Of a DNA stretch of 64,000 bases, positions 37,401 to 45,987 are shown in pieces (positions within the stretch are counted from its first letter, which is position 1; every line of letters starts with the position of its first letter). Below the pieces are notes generated by a model. It was given only the letters and a program-made list of their open reading frames with translations, had not been told where the DNA came from and made no database searches. A program made the position numbers and the translations under genes. The DNA comes from Anaerosphaera aminiphila DSM 21120 (GTDB lineage Bacteria; Bacillota; Clostridia; Tissierellales; Peptoniphilaceae): NCBI RefSeq assembly GCF_900129925.1, contig NZ_FQXI01000004.1:1-64000 (forward strand), given 5' to 3'.

Positions 37401-37575
37401 ATGTTATTGAAAGTACTTCTCCATATTCTTCTCCATCTGTTAAGTTTCCGTTTTTTAATATATTTATAAATCTCTCTGTTAAAACTTTTGTCTTTCCAGT
37501 TCCGGCTCCTGCCTTTAAAGACAAGTTTAAATCCAGTGTATCTACAGCTTCTGCCTGTACAGTATTTAATTTCAT
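34468..37575 (-). CDS. addA: helicase-nuclease subunit AddA
   Basis: Subunit of the AddAB double-strand-break resection complex, the Gram-positive counterpart of RecBCD. The 1035-residue protein has a UvrD-type helicase (LSLKAGAGTGKTKVLTERFI at about 18-37, DYDDLQ, VDEFQDTN, VGDEKQSIYSFRG, ITIHKSKGLEY) and a C-terminal RecB-type nuclease (GFIDQVREVDGEVEIVDFKTA, with the D-x-K residues). A little shorter than the ~1200 residues of Bacillus AddA. It overlaps addB by 4 nt (ATGA) and abuts copA. Confidence 0.97.
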   Translation of the reverse strand: MKLNTVQAEAVDTLDLNLSLKAGAGTGKTKVLTERFINILKNGNLTDGEEYGEVLSITFTNKAAEEMRNRILEALSKNRSDEKIDRLYRNFSAAQIYTIHGFCTMLIKKYPLVANVDPLFKVSEDREALTLLEESVEETILKYSEDARLYELMLEKKYLNSNSLRESLIAVYFKMRNKSTNVAEIRKKNSEYNDLLKETDFKELVDMLLNYSTINPGKKFMNYFESENMKNFLERPTFDLLDEIAGNLGTSKKVDLEREEIELEILKQKKSLERENYKCYELIIEMLDEIIKVYENKKREKSILDYDDLQLKALEVLKKGYGKEYKYIMVDEFQDTNSFQVEILKQLTNNFSKDKNIFIVGDEKQSIYSFRGGSVEEYNSFAKDLIASGGREIAMDINYRSSNILIDSFNKIFSKIMGEGYDPLKSSSEGGTKVKVLSYFNTTQKAVASYIKNLVDAGEKPEGIAILFRRKKNIAKYERELLNLGIKVNNTAQKFSERVEIRDVLSLLKCISNKRDYLSLMSYLKSPMVGLNENSIYLLSRNLLEKGEVEELEVLEAEQKTLLKSGMERLKSLRDFKEVLSLGEIVVKSIEINRLFETSNICFGEFSIDSLNELIDLAFEYEDDKSESLEEFIKYVENLEVDVPLREGAVNLITIHKSKGLEYNTVIMGEIDFDFSRANSYNFIQLGKCGLGVKLENRDAKYSEIMLENRLENIEEENRIFYVALTRAVKNLILPINRENKVKKNSYRALFENSGFEEYEEVEEQLADVDIDKKPVDKSYLKEALTLKSDSLIRENYIEKFKSLKFYSASSYMTFKKSPELFYRSYILGEDVEEKSEYSGEIQVQAEEVQILNPMIRGNIVHKYVELNPVDIDEFIREELLYYGVPLNEEIADLLKVQFKNYENLIKGKALFKEYEFYYPLRNGVINGFIDQVREVDGEVEIVDFKTAYDNKDELVAQYTPQLQIYTEAFEQISGGKVSRAKLIFLSDNSEYEVDISRDALKNNVKEFEDFINFVESHNELKDYINNGYQFKRGD

Positions 37576-40259
37576 AGTATCACCTGCCTACACAAATCTC
37601 TAAATTCACAGCCTTCACACTCCACCCTTGGAAAGAGCCCATCTTTAATATCACTGCTAATTTTTAAAACAGTATCTCTTGAATTTTCAACTAAGTTTGA
37701 AAAATCCTCATCACTTAATCCCTTTTCCTCTAAATAATCAGAATTAACCAACACATTTTTATAAGTGCAGCTGTTTATGCTTCCATATCTTGCAGCTACA
37801 ACTTTTTCCTTTTGTGACATAATATATAGTGGCAGTTGAAACGCTCTTCCCTCTGCAATATCTTTAAAAGAAGGGCTGTTATTTAATTTATAGTCTGTTA
37901 ATATTTCAAGTTCTCCAAAACTGTCTATTCTATCTATTCTTCCATTTATTTTTACGTCTTCAATATTTAATTTAAAGGGAACTTCAAAGTCTGTAGGTTT
38001 AAAATTTTCCCTTTCAGATAAGTCCATTTCTATAAAATTCTTCAATATATATTTAGCATTTTCATACTTTATCTTATCTAAGCCTTTAAGTTCAAGGTCA
38101 GGAGATATATTTTCAAAGAGCTCAATTCTAACTAAGTGCGATAAATAATCTTCATTTAATTCACTTGGATAGTTTTTAAAATATTTTTCCAGTACTTTGT
38201 GATAAAAATTTCCCATATCGAGAAAAAATTCTTCTTCGTATTCTCTCTTCATTTCCTCTATTCCAACTAATCTGGAGTATAAAAAATTGTATGGACAATT
38301 TACATATCTGTCAAAGTCAGAAACGGCAAACCCCTTTTCATCTATGGACTTTTGTAACTTTAAGAGAGAATTTCCACTTAACTTGGCTTCTTCATTTAAC
38401 AAAGTATTTTTCGTTCTTCCCTGTAGCTCTTCATAATTTAAAAAGTTTTCAGAAAGACCTTCACCTTTAATATCTTTAAAGTTTAAATTCTCCAGTACTT
38501 TTAAGGACAGTTCTAACTTTGAACTCTCAGGCTTGGTTTCAATGTGGTTTATTCCCTCAAATAAATCAAAGTACATGCTCTTATTTTCCTCTTCAACTAT
38601 GCATGTAGACTTTGAATTTCCTATTAAATTTAAAATAATTAAAAGTCCCTCTTCATATATATAATTTTCATCTTTAATAGAATATTTTTTTATTTCCTCT
38701 TTAGACATATTTGAAAACAAAAAGCTATTTTCTTCCACACTTGGATATTTAGAGTTTAAGCCACAAATAAAAGTCTTATTAAATTTAACTCCCAAAGATT
38801 GACCTGGCTTCATAGTCTTTGGCGCATAGCTGTTAAATTTAGAGTAGTTTACATCATCAATGTAGTTTAATATAACTTCACTAAAATTAGAAAAACTGCT
38901 GTTGTAAAAGTAATTGTCATATATCTCAACTTTCTTAAGACTCTTATCCAAAAAATCTATGGCACTTAAATCTCTCTTTAGAATCTCCGAGTCCTCTAGT
39001 TTCTCATGATTTTCCAGTACTCTATTCTCTGCTATTTTTAAATATTCCCTACATATATTGCAATACTCTTTAAAGTTTAAGTTTTTATTTGGAATATTTG
39101 TAAGTTGCTCTGTTAACTTCATAAATTCATCTAAGTTTTTTGATTCTATTTCAATATTAACTGAAATGCTATTTAACAGTTCATCTAAATTTTTAAACTT
39201 CAACTTTCCAATTTCATATTCCATTTCCTCAGAAGTTTCAGTTATTCTAAAGTAATTTGACTTTACTAGCTTTAAAATATTTTCTCTATTTTGAATTTGA
39301 AAATAATTTAAAACATCTTTAAACTCTCCAACTATTGGAGATTTGTTTTTTAAGTTGTACAGTGAATTTAGTGGCATATTTTCAAAGTGTGCAACTTTTA
39401 AAAGTTTGTTTACATCTGAACTAAAGGGCAGTATTGCAATACTACTTGCATCTCTTCCCTCTAGTATATCTCTCTTTATTTCTTTAAATACTTCTCTTAA
39501 ATTTTCATCTTCACTTTTTTCTGATATTAAAAACAGCTCTTTAGAATTAATTTTTTCCTCTAAAAATTCTGAAATCGAGATATTACTTCTCAAGTCAATT
39601 TCAGTAAAATTTAACTCTAAAAGACTTTCCTTCATACTATTTGCAATTGTTAAGTCCTTTAAAAAATAGGGAATATTTACTACAGTGTCTATATTTTCTG
39701 AAAGTTGTCTTATTAGCTCATACTCTGTCTTTTTAAGAGAGTAAAATTCATCTACTATTATTAAATCTGCATCTACTTTGTAGTGTTCATTTAAATCCGC
39801 CAAGTCTGTTAAATTATTTTTGTTTAAAAAATCATCATATCTGGTATATACATCCACTACTTCTTTTAAAACTTCACTTTTTACACTATTTAAATCTACA
39901 GGCTCTATTAAAGACTCTCTTGACTTATTTATAAAATCCAATAGTACACTGGCAAGTCCTGAAGAATAAGAAAGGTTTTTATAATTTTTCTGCTTTAGTA
40001 TTCTTTTTATAATGTGTCCTTTAAAAGTCTCATCTATTAATATTTTATTGTTTCTTGCTTTTTTAAAGTCATCAAATGTATAAAAACTGAGATTTGAAAA
40101 TCCATTTAACTTTTTTATAAACAATTGCTTTTTATAGTCCATTGATGCCTTTGTAGGAACTATATAAATTACTCTTTTTAAATTTTCAAGTTTATCTCTC
40201 ACCATTTCAAATAGTTCACTATTTTCAGTGGACAAATCCAGTAAATATAATTTTTTCAT
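37572..40259 (-). CDS. addB: helicase-nuclease subunit AddB
   Basis: 895-residue partner of AddA. The N-terminal region has a degenerate helicase fold (IYIVPTKASMDYKKQLF; no clear Walker A), and LIIVDEFYSL is a Walker-B-like segment. The C-terminal nuclease domain is framed by the four Cys of the iron-sulfur cluster: NCPYNFLYSR, then C-x2-C-x5-C in CEGCEFRDLC near the end, with LTDYKLN as nuclease core. The start is the ATG at 40259, six nt after GGAG; an in-frame TTG at 40271 lies before that site. It overlaps the pseudouridine synthase gene by 4 nt, giving an rlu-addB-addA-copA operon. Confidence 0.95.
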   Translation of the reverse strand: MKKLYLLDLSTENSELFEMVRDKLENLKRVIYIVPTKASMDYKKQLFIKKLNGFSNLSFYTFDDFKKARNNKILIDETFKGHIIKRILKQKNYKNLSYSSGLASVLLDFINKSRESLIEPVDLNSVKSEVLKEVVDVYTRYDDFLNKNNLTDLADLNEHYKVDADLIIVDEFYSLKKTEYELIRQLSENIDTVVNIPYFLKDLTIANSMKESLLELNFTEIDLRSNISISEFLEEKINSKELFLISEKSEDENLREVFKEIKRDILEGRDASSIAILPFSSDVNKLLKVAHFENMPLNSLYNLKNKSPIVGEFKDVLNYFQIQNRENILKLVKSNYFRITETSEEMEYEIGKLKFKNLDELLNSISVNIEIESKNLDEFMKLTEQLTNIPNKNLNFKEYCNICREYLKIAENRVLENHEKLEDSEILKRDLSAIDFLDKSLKKVEIYDNYFYNSSFSNFSEVILNYIDDVNYSKFNSYAPKTMKPGQSLGVKFNKTFICGLNSKYPSVEENSFLFSNMSKEEIKKYSIKDENYIYEEGLLIILNLIGNSKSTCIVEEENKSMYFDLFEGINHIETKPESSKLELSLKVLENLNFKDIKGEGLSENFLNYEELQGRTKNTLLNEEAKLSGNSLLKLQKSIDEKGFAVSDFDRYVNCPYNFLYSRLVGIEEMKREYEEEFFLDMGNFYHKVLEKYFKNYPSELNEDYLSHLVRIELFENISPDLELKGLDKIKYENAKYILKNFIEMDLSERENFKPTDFEVPFKLNIEDVKINGRIDRIDSFGELEILTDYKLNNSPSFKDIAEGRAFQLPLYIMSQKEKVVAARYGSINSCTYKNVLVNSDYLEEKGLSDEDFSNLVENSRDTVLKISSDIKDGLFPRVECEGCEFRDLCRQVIL

Positions 40260-41248
40260 TCCATTCTCCAAATATTTCTATCTCCAAAAACATCCCCTAT
40301 AATATCTTCTTCAACTTTAGGCAAGTTTAAGTAAAAACTCTTTCCACTTAAATATTCTAAATCTCCACCTAAATTTTTAAATACAATTTTATAGTTGTGC
40401 AAAAATTGACTTTCGTAGGAGTACTCTCTTTTAAAGTAACTATTTACTCTCACATTTGGGTACTTTGTATCTCCAACTATTGGAAAGTCCTTATTTTTCA
40501 ACACTGTTCTAATTTGATGAGTTCTACCTGTAACTAAATTAACACTTAGTAAGCTGTAGTCTTTGTTTGAAGTAATTGTATCAAAAACCGTCTTAGAGTA
40601 TTTTGCACCCTCATCTTCTCTTTTTCTAACAGAAACTTTATTTTTGTCACCGTCTTTTACTAAATAGGACTCATCTTCAAAGTGCTTTGGAGTTTTCCCA
40701 TACACTAGAGCTAAATAGTACTTTTCTATTTCATTTGATCTCATAGCTTCATTTAACTTTCTAAGTGTAGCTGCGTTTTTTGCACCAATTAAAATTCCAG
40801 ATGTATTCCTGTCTAGTCTATTTATAACTGCAGGTCTAAAAGTCTTTTCAACTCTTGGATTAAACTCTTCCCTTGCTATTAAATAATCTATCATCATATC
40901 TACCATATTCGTCTCAAATTCTCTCTTGTCGTTGTGAGATAAAACGCCCACAGGTTTATTTAACAGTATTATGTTTTCATCTTCGTAAATTATTTTAGGA
41001 TACTTCTTTTGCTTAAAGTCCACAGGTTGTTTTTTAAATTTAGAAATTGTATCTTCACTTAAATAAAGACTTATTTTATCATCTGCATTTAAAATTTCCT
41101 CAGGTTTTGCCTTTTTTCCATTTAAGGTTATATTCTTTTTTCTCAAATTTTTATATATAAAGGACAAGGAGGCTTTTTCAAAGTACTTTTTTAAAAATCT
41201 GTCTATTCTCTGTCCTGAATCATTTTCATTTACTATTATCTCTATCAA
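40256..41248 (-). CDS. RluA-family pseudouridine synthase (RluD/RluC-like)
   Basis: 330 residues. An N-terminal S4 domain (about 12-75, GQRIDRFLKKYFEKASLSFI) precedes the synthase domain with the catalytic Asp in INRLDRNTSGILI. GRTHQIRTVL and KDFPIVGDTKYPN are the other family marks. Converts specific uridines in 23S rRNA to pseudouridine; the exact site cannot be assigned. The TTG start has AGGAG seven nt upstream. First gene of the operon with addB, addA and copA. Confidence 0.93.
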   Translation of the reverse strand: MIEIIVNENDSGQRIDRFLKKYFEKASLSFIYKNLRKKNITLNGKKAKPEEILNADDKISLYLSEDTISKFKKQPVDFKQKKYPKIIYEDENIILLNKPVGVLSHNDKREFETNMVDMMIDYLIAREEFNPRVEKTFRPAVINRLDRNTSGILIGAKNAATLRKLNEAMRSNEIEKYYLALVYGKTPKHFEDESYLVKDGDKNKVSVRKREDEGAKYSKTVFDTITSNKDYSLLSVNLVTGRTHQIRTVLKNKDFPIVGDTKYPNVRVNSYFKREYSYESQFLHNYKIVFKNLGGDLEYLSGKSFYLNLPKVEEDIIGDVFGDRNIWRME

Positions 41249-41330
41249 ATTATTACTCCTAATTTTATTTTGCTTTTAAATTCCTACCAATATACATTCT
41301 AACACCTAAACCTGGATTCTTTAAATATTT

Positions 41331-41360
41331 TTGCAAATTTGATGACATATGTTATATAAT
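41331..41360 (+). promoter_or_regulatory. promoter of the MltG-like gene
   Basis: TTGCAA (41331-41336), 18-nt spacer, TATAAT (41355-41360), 29 bp before the start codon. Confidence 0.6.
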
Positions 41361-41389
41361 GACTATTATTAATTAAAAAGGAGATTATT

Positions 41390-42073
41390 TTGAGTTTTTT
41401 TAATAAATTAACAGATTTTTTCTTTAAAATCTTTAGAATACTTGTAGTTCTATTAGTAGTTCTTGTTTTAGGATTTATAATAAAGTGGAAAATAGATACA
41501 CTATACTTCCAAAACACTTCGAATACTGATGCGAACTTTACTATCAGAGATGAGATAAATAAAACTTATCTGGATATAAAAAATTTATTCTACAATGAGG
41601 AGGAAACAGAAAATTTACTTCCTGTTGTTGAAGAGCCAATTGATAAAATTATAGTTCAAATTACTATTCCTCAAGATTCTACAGTAGATGATATTGGAAA
41701 AGAACTAATAGATAAAAATCTTATGAAAGATTTAAATGCTTTTAAAACTTTAGTACACAATATGGGACTTGAAAATAAATTTGTATCGGGAACTTATGAA
41801 GTCAATAAGGACTCTAAAATTAAAGACACTATATTAATGCTCACAAATACTCAAGCTAGAGAATATGAAGTTGAAATCAGTAAAGGTGCTGCCGGAGATG
41901 CAGTAGGTAAAAAGCTTGAAAAACTGGGAATAATACAATCTGCAGATGCATTTTCCAAACAGTGCAAAGACCTTGGATGCTTTTACAAGTTTAAACCGGG
42001 AACCTATAAAATTGAAACTCCAACTAGAGTTGTAAAGATAATTGAAACTATGACTGGAGAAACTTATAATTAA
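41390..42073 (+). CDS. MltG-like membrane protein without catalytic domain
   Basis: 227 residues: one membrane helix (about 15-32), a linker, then two copies of a ~70-residue LysM-like module found in the N-terminal part of MltG. Copy 1 (about 85-155) reads IPQDSTVDDIGKELIDKNLM, FVSGTYEV; copy 2 (about 160-225) reads GAAGDAVGKKLEKLGII, FKPGTYKI. The lytic transglycosylase domain with its catalytic Glu is absent. It may bind glycan or regulate a true MltG elsewhere. The start is TTG with AAAAGGAG upstream. Monocistronic between an upstream promoter and a strong terminator, so it is not simply a broken gene end. Confidence 0.8.
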   Translation: MSFFNKLTDFFFKIFRILVVLLVVLVLGFIIKWKIDTLYFQNTSNTDANFTIRDEINKTYLDIKNLFYNEEETENLLPVVEEPIDKIIVQITIPQDSTVDDIGKELIDKNLMKDLNAFKTLVHNMGLENKFVSGTYEVNKDSKIKDTILMLTNTQAREYEVEISKGAAGDAVGKKLEKLGIIQSADAFSKQCKDLGCFYKFKPGTYKIETPTRVVKIIETMTGETYN

Positions 42074-42108
42074 AAAAACTCATCCTAAAATCTAGGATGA
42101 GTTTTTTT
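42072..42108. terminator. bidirectional terminator (MltG-like / trxB)
   Basis: A7-CTCATCCT (42072-42086) and AGGATGAG-T7 (42094-42108) are perfect complements with a 7-nt loop, between convergent genes. Confidence 0.92.
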
Positions 42109-42115
42109 AATATTT

Positions 42116-43072
42116 TTATTTATTTTCTTCAAAGGACTTATATTCATTTCCCTCTTGTTCAGCTATATATTTTTCTGCATTAACTGCAGCTATAGCTCCA
42201 TCAGCTGTTGCTGTTACCACTTGTCTTAAGCTCTTTATCCTCAAGTCTCCTGCGGCAAAAACACCATCTATGTTTGTATTCATTTCTTCGTCAGTTCTTA
42301 TATAGCCCTTTTCCATGTCAACTTGACCTTCGAAAATTTTTGTCTCAGGTATATATCCAACAAATATAAATATTCCAAAAGGCTCCCCATTTTGTTTTAC
42401 AGTTGTAAGTTCCCCTGTCTCTAAATTTCTAATGACAAGTTCTTCTGCCATTTTGTTGCCCTTTATCTCTTCAACTACACTGTTCCAAATGAAGTGTACT
42501 TTTTCATTGTTAAACGCCCTATCTTGAAGAGACTTACTTGCTCTTAATTCATTTCTTCTGTGAATTATATATACATTTTTGGCAAATTTTGCAATAAATA
42601 GTGCTTCATCTATGGCAGAATCGCCACCGCCAATTACATATACGTCAAAATCTTGGTAAAATGCTGCATCACAAGTTGCGCAATAGGATATACCCTTGCC
42701 CTCAAATAAATCTTCACCTGCAAATCCCAATTTTCTTGACTTAGCACCTGTAGATATTATAACTGTCTTTGCTTCGTATTCATTTTCTTTTGTCTTAATT
42801 TTTTTTACTTTGCCTTCAAGCTCCGCTTCAACTACTTCATCTAAAACAAATTCAGCACCAAAAGTCTCGGCTTGTTTTTTTATTGTATGTGATAATTCAA
42901 ATCCGGAAATATTTGGAGTACCTGGATAATTTTCCACATCTGTAGTTGTAGAAATTTGGCCTCCCTCTAATCCTTTTTCTATAACTAGGGTTTTAAGTTT
43001 TCCTCTTGCCCCGTAAAGTCCTGCAGTAAGCCCCGCTGGGCCTGCTCCTAAAACTATTAAATCATATATCAT
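42116..43072 (-). CDS. trxB: thioredoxin reductase
   Basis: Flavoenzyme that passes electrons from NADPH to thioredoxin. The 318-residue protein has the FAD motif GAGPAGLTAG (9-18), ENYPG, the redox-active CATC (Cys131, Cys134), the NADPH motif VIGGGDSA, HRRNELRAS, and the C-terminal GVFAAGDLR with DGAIAA. Length and order are normal. GAGGGG precedes the ATG. No thioredoxin gene is adjacent. A TATAAT lies upstream at 43103-43098. Confidence 0.96.
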   Translation of the reverse strand: MIYDLIVLGAGPAGLTAGLYGARGKLKTLVIEKGLEGGQISTTTDVENYPGTPNISGFELSHTIKKQAETFGAEFVLDEVVEAELEGKVKKIKTKENEYEAKTVIISTGAKSRKLGFAGEDLFEGKGISYCATCDAAFYQDFDVYVIGGGDSAIDEALFIAKFAKNVYIIHRRNELRASKSLQDRAFNNEKVHFIWNSVVEEIKGNKMAEELVIRNLETGELTTVKQNGEPFGIFIFVGYIPETKIFEGQVDMEKGYIRTDEEMNTNIDGVFAAGDLRIKSLRQVVTATADGAIAAVNAEKYIAEQEGNEYKSFEENK

Positions 43073-43132
43073 ATCTTATGAGCCCCCTCTTGAGTTTATT
43101 ATACCCTCTTATAAATATTTTAATTACTTTAT

Positions 43133-43140
43133 GTTATAAT
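43133..43140 (+). promoter_or_regulatory. extended -10 of the DUF2207-like gene
   Basis: TG-T-TATAAT (TATAAT at 43135-43140) is 16 bp before the ATG at 43157. The spacing is short for a leader but compatible with transcription start near 43147. Confidence 0.4.
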
Positions 43141-43156
43141 TTATTTGAGGTGCTAT

Positions 43157-44287
43157 ATGAAAAAAACAATTGTAACTTTATTTCTGTTTATTATTTTAAT
43201 ATTTCCAAAGAATACATATGCAAATGGCAGTACAGTTAAGTATTTAAACACTGATAACTCTATTTCACAAGTAAGTACACTGCAAGCTGAAAAAAATTCT
43301 GCAAGAAATTTTACATTTACTAAAACTAAAGCTAATATACTAAATATTTCAAGCTTTTTAGTTTTAGGAGCAATGTTATTTATTCAATATAAAAAATATA
43401 AGTCAGTTGATTCAATAAATCTAAAGGACAAGACCATTGGCACTTTTATTCACTTAAATTCCGCTCAAGCCGGTACTCTTGTAAAGGGAAACTACCAGCC
43501 GGAGAGATTTATTATTTCAACAGTACTTGACTGGCAAAGGCGAGGTATTATAAGTTCAAGCTTGGAAAATTACTTAAATTCCAAGGGAGAAGATCGTAGT
43601 AATTACATTTTTAAAAAAACTGGAAATTCCTCTTCTCTTTCAAATGACGAAACTTACCTATATGATTTTTTATTTAGTATGGGAGACGGAACTGGCTTTA
43701 GCACTAATCAGTTAAATCAAACTAGAAGAGAATCTTCAAATGACTACAACTCAAGTTTTAATAAGTACTTAAAATTAGTTCAAGAAGAACTTATTGAAAT
43801 GGGACTGCTATATAGAAAACCACCTGCTTTTATTTTTTCTTCAGTTTCTATTTTAGTTTCCCTAATGGGATTTATATCATCTCTTATTTCAATATTGTTA
43901 ACACCTATTTCAATAATTAACGCAGTTCTGGGAGTTGCCCTTTTAGTACTTGCCATAGCCACTCTCTCAAAGAGGCCTAAGCTTGGAAAGGAACAATTTG
44001 ACCTATACAATAACCTCTACGAATCCATAGTTACTGACAGTGTTGATGCTAGCAACTATTCAGAAGAAGATAGAGAAATTCTAGTAATTTACGCAGTTGC
44101 CTTTTCATTAAGTTATGATGATATTAAAAACTTAAACGCAAAATTAAATTTAAGCGAAGATGATTTTATTCCGATTTTTTGGCTAAGTTCAGCAAGTGAA
44201 AACTTAATCAACGCCTTTAACAGAGCTCTTATTGGAAATTCTGTTGGCTCACGTGTAAATATTAAGGTCAATACTCAAAATAAATAG
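43157..44287 (+). CDS. DUF2207-like membrane protein (C-terminal part of the family)
   Basis: 376 residues: a signal peptide or N-terminal anchor ending TYA-N (about 22), a short extracytoplasmic part, one membrane helix (about 58-75), and a cytoplasmic domain with winged-helix-like segments (STVLDWQRRGIIS; DETYLYDFLFS). Two membrane helices (about 220-265) and a C-terminal segment ending FNRALIGNSVGS follow. The cytoplasmic part resembles DUF2207 (predicted membrane protein YciQ type), but the large N-terminal beta domain of that family is missing. Function unknown. The ATG at 43157 has GAGG upstream. Monocistronic. Confidence 0.72.
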   Translation: MKKTIVTLFLFIILIFPKNTYANGSTVKYLNTDNSISQVSTLQAEKNSARNFTFTKTKANILNISSFLVLGAMLFIQYKKYKSVDSINLKDKTIGTFIHLNSAQAGTLVKGNYQPERFIISTVLDWQRRGIISSSLENYLNSKGEDRSNYIFKKTGNSSSLSNDETYLYDFLFSMGDGTGFSTNQLNQTRRESSNDYNSSFNKYLKLVQEELIEMGLLYRKPPAFIFSSVSILVSLMGFISSLISILLTPISIINAVLGVALLVLAIATLSKRPKLGKEQFDLYNNLYESIVTDSVDASNYSEEDREILVIYAVAFSLSYDDIKNLNAKLNLSEDDFIPIFWLSSASENLINAFNRALIGNSVGSRVNIKVNTQNK

Positions 44288-44293
44288 AATTAA

Positions 44294-44323
44294 AATAATA
44301 AGTCGGGTGTCCGACCTATTATT
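44294..44323. terminator. bidirectional hairpin (DUF2207-like / SpoIIM-type)
   Basis: AATAATAAGTCGG (44294-44306) pairs with CCGACCTATTATT (44311-44323) with one G-T position and a GTGT loop. T-runs are weak, but the placement between convergent gene ends fits a terminator. Confidence 0.7.
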
Positions 44324-44325
44324 AG

Positions 44326-44925
44326 TTAAAAAATTGTGTTCATTAAAATTATTGGTGTAATATAAGCTTCTACTATTGCCGCTATAACTAAGAGCGGAAT
44401 AATTACAAATACATATTTTTTTAAGATGTACTTTAACAAAATTTTAAATTCCACAGTATTTTTTCCGATAATCTTCCTAACTATAGTTAAACATATCATA
44501 ACTCCAAAACTTGCACCCAGTATAATAGCTGAAAGTTCAAATATTCCATGAGGTAAAATGCCAAATACCATGGTACTTACAAAGTTAGTTCCTGTTAACA
44601 TTGGAAGTGCTCCTATTATTATTCCATTTAGCACCAATATAAAAATGGGAATAAATAAAAAGGGAATAAAACCGGTTAATATCATAAGGCTAACCGCTCT
44701 TAAATTGTTTATAAAAAGAGATAATCCGAAATTTTTATTAGTTTCAATATTTAAATTATCCATAACGCCTTCCATCATCTGCGCAATTTGTGCCTCTATT
44801 AATTCCCAGTTACCTCTTGCTAAGATATATGCTCCAACTACTGAAACTAGAAATAAAACTGTGCAAAACAGAATTATTTTCTTTAATGTACTCTTACACC
44901 TTTCATCTATTTTTAACTCACTCAT
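44326..44925 (-). CDS. stage II sporulation protein M (SpoIIM/DUF95) family membrane protein
   Basis: 199 residues with five membrane helices. The family core is present: FINNLRAVSLMILTGFIPFLFIP, LNGIIIGALP and GILPHGIFELSAIILGASFGV. In spore formers SpoIIM works in the engulfment complex, but DUF95 proteins also occur widely in non-sporulating bacteria. No other sporulation gene is in this window, so a sporulation role is unlikely here. The start codon overlaps the stop of the DUF3169 gene by 1 nt; with the HTH gene it forms a three-gene operon. Confidence 0.88.
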   Translation of the reverse strand: MSELKIDERCKSTLKKIILFCTVLFLVSVVGAYILARGNWELIEAQIAQMMEGVMDNLNIETNKNFGLSLFINNLRAVSLMILTGFIPFLFIPIFILVLNGIIIGALPMLTGTNFVSTMVFGILPHGIFELSAIILGASFGVMICLTIVRKIIGKNTVEFKILLKYILKKYVFVIIPLLVIAAIVEAYITPIILMNTIF

Positions 44926-45668
44926 TATTTTCTAGCCCCCATTAAATAAGAAATCATCAACATTACCCAAAGTACTGTCACAGACAATATTGCCAAAATT
45001 CCGCCTTTTATCATTATCCCTATAATAAATATTGCAGCTATTGCAATTGGAAATGCTGAATTTAACTTTCTATAGGATTCAAAACCCGCCTTGTAAATTT
45101 GCATCTTTTCCATTTCATCACAACTTGCCAAGTACTCATCTAAAAACTTGAAATCCAGTACATTCCCATTTTTTTCAGGATTAATTTCTCTGATGGTCTT
45201 CATTATTTTACTGCTTACAAAGATTGTAATTCCCGCATACAATAAAAATATTACAGTTATTGCTACTATATGAATAAGGGAAATATCATCTATATAATTT
45301 AAAACACTTATAAAGTAAGTTGCATATATTGAAAAAATTACTGCATAAGCTATTGATGAAGAGTAAGTTAATTTTTCTATATACTTTTCCAACAAACTGT
45401 ACTCACCTTCAAATTGCTCATCATCAGCATATTCAATTTTCTTTAATCCACTTTTAATTTTTGATAGAATATACGCATAATATGATACTGAAATTACTAC
45501 TATCCCATAAAATATATACGGGGAAACTTTACTATATTCTTCTGTTAGAAGTACACCTAAGTTTACATCTTGCAAATTATGTGCAAATCCGCCAAAAAAT
45601 CCTCCAACTATAAAAGCACATATAATCACCACTGTAAATTTTAATAATATTTTTTTATCTTTTTTCAT
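44925..45668 (-). CDS. DUF3169 family membrane protein
   Basis: 247 residues with six membrane helices (near 12-32, 52-72, 108-128, 135-155, 205-245 in two). The central soluble stretch has LDEYLASCDEMEKMQIYKAGFESYRKLN, typical of DUF3169. Members usually follow a small XRE regulator, as here, and are often near ABC transporters or immunity genes. Function unknown. The start at 45668 has GGAGG five nt upstream; an in-frame ATG at 45692 lies before that site. Confidence 0.85.
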   Translation of the reverse strand: MKKDKKILLKFTVVIICAFIVGGFFGGFAHNLQDVNLGVLLTEEYSKVSPYIFYGIVVISVSYYAYILSKIKSGLKKIEYADDEQFEGEYSLLEKYIEKLTYSSSIAYAVIFSIYATYFISVLNYIDDISLIHIVAITVIFLLYAGITIFVSSKIMKTIREINPEKNGNVLDFKFLDEYLASCDEMEKMQIYKAGFESYRKLNSAFPIAIAAIFIIGIMIKGGILAILSVTVLWVMLMISYLMGARK

Positions 45669-45704
45669 CTCTTCCTCCAAAATAACATTCATTATTTAAT
45701 ACAA

Positions 45705-45911
45705 CTAATTTTCTTCCACTAAATAAAATATTTCCTCTACTGCAACTTCAAAAAAATTAGCTATTTCAAGTGCCAGCGTTACAGATGGCGAGTAGTCTCC
45801 ACGCTCTATTGCACTTATAGTCTGTCTTGAAACTCCTACTTTTTTTCCCATCTCCTGTTGATTTATATCTTCTCTAGCTCTATACATCTTTAAATTATTT
45901 TTTAATTGCAC
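45705..45911 (-). CDS. small XRE-family transcriptional regulator
   Basis: 68-residue Cro/C1-type helix-turn-helix protein consisting of the HTH only: YRAREDINQQEMGKKVGVSRQ followed by TISAIERGDYSPSVTLALEIA and a short tail ending EIFYLVEEN. Such proteins pair with DUF3169 or DUF2178 membrane proteins. The ATG has AAAGGAGG upstream. It probably regulates its own operon from the promoter at 45988-46016, which overlaps an inverted repeat. Confidence 0.93.
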   Translation of the reverse strand: MQLKNNLKMYRAREDINQQEMGKKVGVSRQTISAIERGDYSPSVTLALEIANFFEVAVEEIFYLVEEN

Positions 45912-45987
45912 ATTAAACCTCCTTTGCCTACTTACTTTTACATATTGTAAACTTTAATAGTCTTTTTGACAACTTAACTTTACATTT

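Noticed and set aside
41390-42073. Calling the MltG-like gene a pseudogene
   Set aside because: The frame is intact, has promoter, ribosome-binding site and terminator, and ends right before the terminator with two complete modules; no remnant of a catalytic domain follows.
44326-44925. SpoIIM-type protein as evidence of sporulation
   Set aside because: The family is widespread outside spore formers, and the sporulation genes expected in this syntenic region are all missing.
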